NCBI RefSeq assembly: GCF_000260135.1
Contig: NZ_JH651384.1
Span: forward strand, 685,693-749,692
Length of the DNA stretch: 64,000 nt
Source: Thiothrix nivea DSM 5205
GTDB lineage: Bacteria; Pseudomonadota; Gammaproteobacteria; Thiotrichales; Thiotrichaceae
Reading direction: 5' to 3'
Position numbers and translations under genes: made by a program. The notes beneath the pieces are model-generated. The model saw only the letters and a program-made list of their open reading frames with translations. It ran no database searches and was not told the DNA's origin. Of this stretch, positions 64,000-64,000 are shown piece by piece. Position 1 is the first letter of the stretch, and the number at the start of each line of letters is the position of its first letter.

Positions 64000-64000
64000 G

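Overview
The window looks like a gammaproteobacterial chromosome of roughly 55 % GC, most likely a sulfur-oxidising Thiotrichales (Thiothrix-like) bacterium. That placement is an inference from the gene families seen (a DsrC-like protein, HisZ, the hflKC-DUF2065-purA order, a PL14-type lyase); no rRNA is present to confirm it. The left half is mobile DNA and the right half is ordinary chromosome.

1-16.8 kb: the left and middle part of a Mu-like transposable prophage, all on the + strand. It runs from a Ner-type repressor tail through MuA, MuB, Gam, GemA and Mor, then a lysis block (M15 endolysin plus small membrane proteins), a small TraR/DksA zinc protein, terminase, portal and an F-like head protein that ends in a probable nuclease-toxin domain. 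Protease, capsid and tail genes are absent; instead there is a structured leader and a D12-class adenine methyltransferase, so the prophage is truncated or rearranged.

16.9-31.98 kb: an island integrated at tRNA-Arg(CCU) by a P4-type tyrosine integrase. A long minus-strand operon carries a Fis-type HTH protein, small membrane or exported proteins (one with an HEAAH zincin motif), a 710-residue membrane protein with 57-bp tandem repeats, an AlpA-like regulator and a Toprim primase. Its leader contains what looks like a P4 CI / P1 C4 type antisense RNA: a 9-bp closing stem, an inner hairpin, two target copies flanking it, and an intrinsic terminator between the first target and the RNA. The island also has a two-gene cargo operon split by an IS630 and an IS1595 element, a BrnT-BrnA toxin-antitoxin pair with an HTH partner, a frameshifted ProQ/FinO gene and a cluster of GGACACC repeats near the integrase.

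32-64 kb: chromosomal genes. These are an MscS-family channel, a PL14-like polysaccharide lyase, a HAD hydrolase, pyruvate carboxylase, thyA-lgt, trpD-trpC, miaB, an SH3-domain protein, a MenA/UbiA prenyltransferase, mog, a DsrC-like protein convergent with an HPP-lysR operon, aroA, hisC-tyrA-CHAP lipoprotein, hflK-hflC-DUF2065-hisZ-purA-tcdA, DUF2189, dcd, an LEA-type lipoprotein, the Mrp/ApbC iron-sulfur carrier and a partial DUF938 methyltransferase. A palindromic intergenic repeat of about 50 bp occurs in inverted copies at 43.6 and 62.3 kb.
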